Assembly: GCF_002834385.1 (NCBI RefSeq)
Contig: NZ_PITQ01000010.1
Location: 81,551-145,550 of the forward strand
Origin: Rahnella sp. AA
GTDB lineage: Bacteria; Pseudomonadota; Gammaproteobacteria; Enterobacterales; Enterobacteriaceae
DNA: 64,000 bases
Direction of reading: 5' to 3'
Part shown: piece after piece, positions 62,116 through 64,000 of the stretch
Position numbering within the stretch: position 1 is the stretch's first letter
Layout: every line of letters begins with the position of its first letter
Translations under genes and position numbers: made by a program
The notes under the pieces: model-generated
Database searches by the model: none
The model's input: only the letters and a program-made list of their open reading frames with translations
What the model was told of the DNA's origin: nothing

Positions 62116-62247
62116 TTAATCATAAAAGCACTCTTCGGTTTCGCTTTTATCTGCAGCATCCTTTTCACTTGAAGCCGCCAACCTGTTATAAATCAGCCCT
62201 GCCAACAACCAAAGTAGCAAGAAAAATCCTGCTAAATACCAAAACAT
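62116..62247 (-). CDS. Small single-span membrane protein (43 aa)
   Basis: The minus strand encodes MFWYLAGFFLLLWLLAGLIY, then an acidic tail NRLAASSEKDAADKSETEECFYD and stop. One strong transmembrane helix (residues 3-20). AAGG lies about 12 bases before the ATG. The clean membrane-helix-plus-charged-tail layout and complete frame make it a likely real small protein. Function unknown; bd-oxidase CydX-like or stress small proteins have the same general shape, but no specific motif links it to either. Confidence 0.55.
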   Translation of the reverse strand: MFWYLAGFFLLLWLLAGLIYNRLAASSEKDAADKSETEECFYD

Positions 62248-62327
62248 TCAATAACTGCCTTATCTGAGGGCTGCAAAAGTGCGCGAATGATCATAAATCT
62301 GCCCGCAGATTTCAAGAGAGATAGGAC

Positions 62328-62382
62328 TTTCGTTTAACCTGTGGTGATATTTCGGTTAAGTCATTTAGAACAATTTCGGTTA
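62328..62382. repeat. Three phased TTTCGKTTA direct repeats
   Basis: TTTCGTTTA (62328-62336), TTTCGGTTA (62350-62358) and TTTCGGTTA (62374-62382), with start-to-start spacing of 22 and 24 bases, about two helical turns. This suggests a regulator binding on one face of the DNA between the small membrane gene and the Rrf2 gene. Binder unknown. Confidence 0.45.
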
Positions 62383-62460
62383 GAATCGCTTAAATTCCTT
62401 GCCTGATTCTGCAGGAGTTTCTCTCAACCACTTGAATTTAAAGAAGTGAAAAGAGGAATT

Positions 62461-62556
62461 ATGCAGGGCTGTTTATTAAGCGTTTTGTGCCCTACATTAT
62501 TGAAATGTATTGATAAACTGCGTGTACAAAAGGCCGGGTATTTGTTATATTATTGA
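62461..62556 (+). CDS. Possible 31-residue leader or small peptide
   Basis: ATG 62461 with a strong GAGGA 5-9 bases upstream, then MQGCLLSVLCPTLLKCIDKL and a short hydrophobic end LLYY. It has three Cys. It ends 74 bases before the Rrf2 start. It could be a leader peptide or chance; there is no further evidence. Confidence 0.3.
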   Translation: MQGCLLSVLCPTLLKCIDKLRVQKAGYLLYY

Positions 62557-62629
62557 CCAGATCACGTACAGGGCTATTTCTCTGTGATACGGTACTTTAT
62601 CTAGGGGCTTGGTTTCTCAGGACAATGAC

Positions 62630-63115
62630 ATGTTAGATTATCGCTTTCCGACAGCTATGCAGATGGTGTTTTGTATCGCACAGTCCCAAAAGGCTGGTCA
62701 GCGCTGCACCAGTGCAATTTTAGCCACCGGTCTGGAAGCTAACTCCAGCTTTATCCGCAAATTGATGGTGCCGCTGACTCAGCATGGCATTATCGTGTCC
62801 ACTCTTGGCCGAACAGGCTCGATTAACCTTGGCCGGCCGGCAGAAGAAATTTCTCTGCGCGACATTTATTGTGCCGTGATCGAAGATAAACGTCTGTGGG
62901 CCGCTCGCCCTGATGTACCTGCTCGCTGCGTCGTCAGTGCAAATGCCTGCACATACTTCAAAAATATTGTCAGTGAAGCGGAAGAAGCCTCGTTTCAGGT
63001 TCTGGCGCGACACACCGTTGCGGATGCGCTGGCTGAGTTCGAACGGGGCGGAAAGTATAAATGTACTAAAGACTTAGCGGCTGAATACGCCGACAATTCG
63101 CTCTGTTCGAAATAA
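62630..63115 (+). CDS. Rrf2-family transcriptional regulator
   Basis: A 161-residue regulator from ATG 62630 (MLDYRFPTAMQMVFCIAQSQ); a TTG at 62609 is less likely. The Rrf2 winged helix (CTSAILATGLEANSSFIRKLMVPLTQHGIIVSTLGRTGSINLGRPAEEISLRDIY) is clear. The three-Cys cluster of IscR is absent; only scattered Cys (CVVSANAC, KCTKD) follow, so an iron-sulfur role is uncertain. Similar to YwnA-type regulators. A terminator follows. Confidence 0.87.
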   Translation: MLDYRFPTAMQMVFCIAQSQKAGQRCTSAILATGLEANSSFIRKLMVPLTQHGIIVSTLGRTGSINLGRPAEEISLRDIYCAVIEDKRLWAARPDVPARCVVSANACTYFKNIVSEAEEASFQVLARHTVADALAEFERGGKYKCTKDLAAEYADNSLCSK

Positions 63116-63141
63116 CCATTGGGTAAACGAATGAGATAAAA

Positions 63142-63167
63142 AAGCCGGGAGGTCATCCCGGCTTTTT
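63142..63167. terminator. Bidirectional intrinsic terminator
   Basis: AAGCCGGGA GGTCA TCCCGGCTT, 9-bp perfect stem flanked by A- and T-runs, between convergent genes ending at 63115 and 63195. Confidence 0.92.
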
Positions 63168-63194
63168 GCATTTAACACTTTTAATTTTTGAGCA

Positions 63195-64000
63195 TCAGGC
63201 AGTTTGCGTTTCTAACGCCGTTTTCTTGCGGGTGACCAGCTTACGCAGGGCCACATAGAAAACAGGTGTCAGGAACAGGCCGAACAGCGTAACGCCCAGC
63301 ATGCCGGAGAATACGGTAATCCCGGTAACGCCACGCACTTCTGCACCCGCGCCATGCCCCAGGATCAGCGGGATAGTGCCGGCAATAAAGGCAATCGACG
63401 TCATCACAATCGGGCGCAGACGCAAACGGCAAGCTTCAAGCGCCGATTCGATAATCCCTTTACCCTGCATTTCCAGCTCACGGGCAAACTCGACAATCAG
63501 GATGGCGTTCTTACAGGCCAGCCCCATCAGCACAACTAGCCCGACCTGCACGAATACGTTGTTATCCCCACCGGTCAGCCACACGCCAAACAATGCGGAA
63601 AGCATCGTCATCGGCACAATCAGGATCACCGCCAGCGGCAGCGTCCAGCTTTCATACAATGCTGCCAGCACCAGAAACGCCAGCAATACAGACATCGGGA
63701 AGACAATCAGCGCTGCATTGCCTTGTGTCGACTGCTGATAGCTCAGATCTGTCCATTCGATATTCATGCCGTTTGGCAGCAGGTTTTTCGACATTGCCGT
63801 CAGTTCTGTCATGGCTTGCGTCGAAGACAGCACACGCGGGTCTGCATCGCCAATTAAATCTGCAGCCGGATAGCCGTTATAGCGAATCACAGGGTCCGGA
63901 CCGTAGGTCGTCGTAATATTCAGCATACTGCCAATCGGTACCATCTCACCTTTATCATTACGCGTACGCAGATTAGCGATATCTTCCACGCTGTCACGGA
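63195..64000 (-). CDS. RND multidrug efflux pump inner-membrane subunit (MexF/OqxB type), C-terminal part
   Basis: The last 268 residues of an RND transporter; the frame continues past the right edge. The segment TGGDNNVFVQVGLVVLMGLACKNAILIVEFARELE, EACRLRLRPIVMTSIAFIAGTIPLILGHGAGAEVRG and LFLTPVFYVALRKLV follows MexF and OqxB more closely than AcrB. Works as a proton-driven trimer with a periplasmic adaptor and an outer-membrane channel, which would lie outside the window. The start shown is the edge. Confidence 0.92.
   Translation of the reverse strand, partial: RDSVEDIANLRTRNDKGEMVPIGSMLNITTTYGPDPVIRYNGYPAADLIGDADPRVLSSTQAMTELTAMSKNLLPNGMNIEWTDLSYQQSTQGNAALIVFPMSVLLAFLVLAALYESWTLPLAVILIVPMTMLSALFGVWLTGGDNNVFVQVGLVVLMGLACKNAILIVEFARELEMQGKGIIESALEACRLRLRPIVMTSIAFIAGTIPLILGHGAGAEVRGVTGITVFSGMLGVTLFGLFLTPVFYVALRKLVTRKKTALETQTA

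Overview
The window looks like the chromosome of an enterobacterium (Enterobacterales; my best guess is a Yersiniaceae genus such as Rahnella or a relative). The support is an OmpC/OmpF-type porin, a complete enterobacterial-style type VI secretion (T6SS) locus, flagellar sigma-28 promoters in front of two chemoreceptors, IdnD/IdnO/RspA-like sugar-acid genes, BudC, an EmrE homologue and a MexF/OqxB-type RND pump. I see no tRNA, rRNA or CRISPR array. The genus is an inference; no marker gene was available.

Region 1 (1-37.7 kb, all minus strand) is one long T6SS locus read from right to left: tssB, tssC, tssK, tssL, an OmpA-type protein, hcp, clpV, vgrG, a variable effector/immunity block, PAAR, an unknown membrane protein, tssM, tssF, tssG, tssJ, a second vgrG, then a string of effector/immunity cassettes that runs off the left edge. 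tssA and tssE are not in the window. The first variable block (18.5-26.1 kb) is built around a 980-residue protein that appears to combine an N-terminal Cys/His peptidase-like domain, a degenerate M23-like middle and a C-terminal glucosaminidase domain. It is surrounded by six small genes whose products carry signal peptides (one with an LprI lysozyme-inhibitor domain, one DUF3828-like, one broken by a one-base frameshift) plus a relic of a seventh. The second block (0-10 kb) is vgrG, then a PD-(D/E)XK/VRR-NUC nuclease effector, then a DUF3396 immunity protein, then an orphan VgrG tail with a different C-terminal extension, then a second effector, then two tandem related immunity genes. This is a displaced-cassette layout like the one known for Rhs toxins, here built from VgrG tails.

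Region 2 (37.7-46.3 kb): two chemoreceptors, each with a clear sigma-28 promoter, a GNAT acetyltransferase, a solitary tyrosine integrase behind a strong terminator, and the ovothiol enzyme OvoA.

Region 3 (46.5-53.9 kb): a sugar-acid catabolic cluster (zinc alcohol dehydrogenase, short-chain dehydrogenase, mannonate-dehydratase-like enolase-superfamily enzyme, two MFS permeases, a FadR-type GntR regulator). The gene set fits L-idonate/L-gulonate breakdown. An 11-bp motif (TTGTAKGACAW) recurs at all of its promoters and is a candidate operator.

Region 4 (53.9-64 kb): a graveyard of mobile-element fragments (ISL3 transposase tail, MarR tail, resolvase tail, internally deleted Tn3 transposase), a tannase-family esterase, a TetR/SMR efflux/AraC group, BudC with a divergent TetR-like protein lacking its DNA-binding domain, small proteins, a porin with a candidate divergent sRNA, an Rrf2 regulator and the end of an RND pump.
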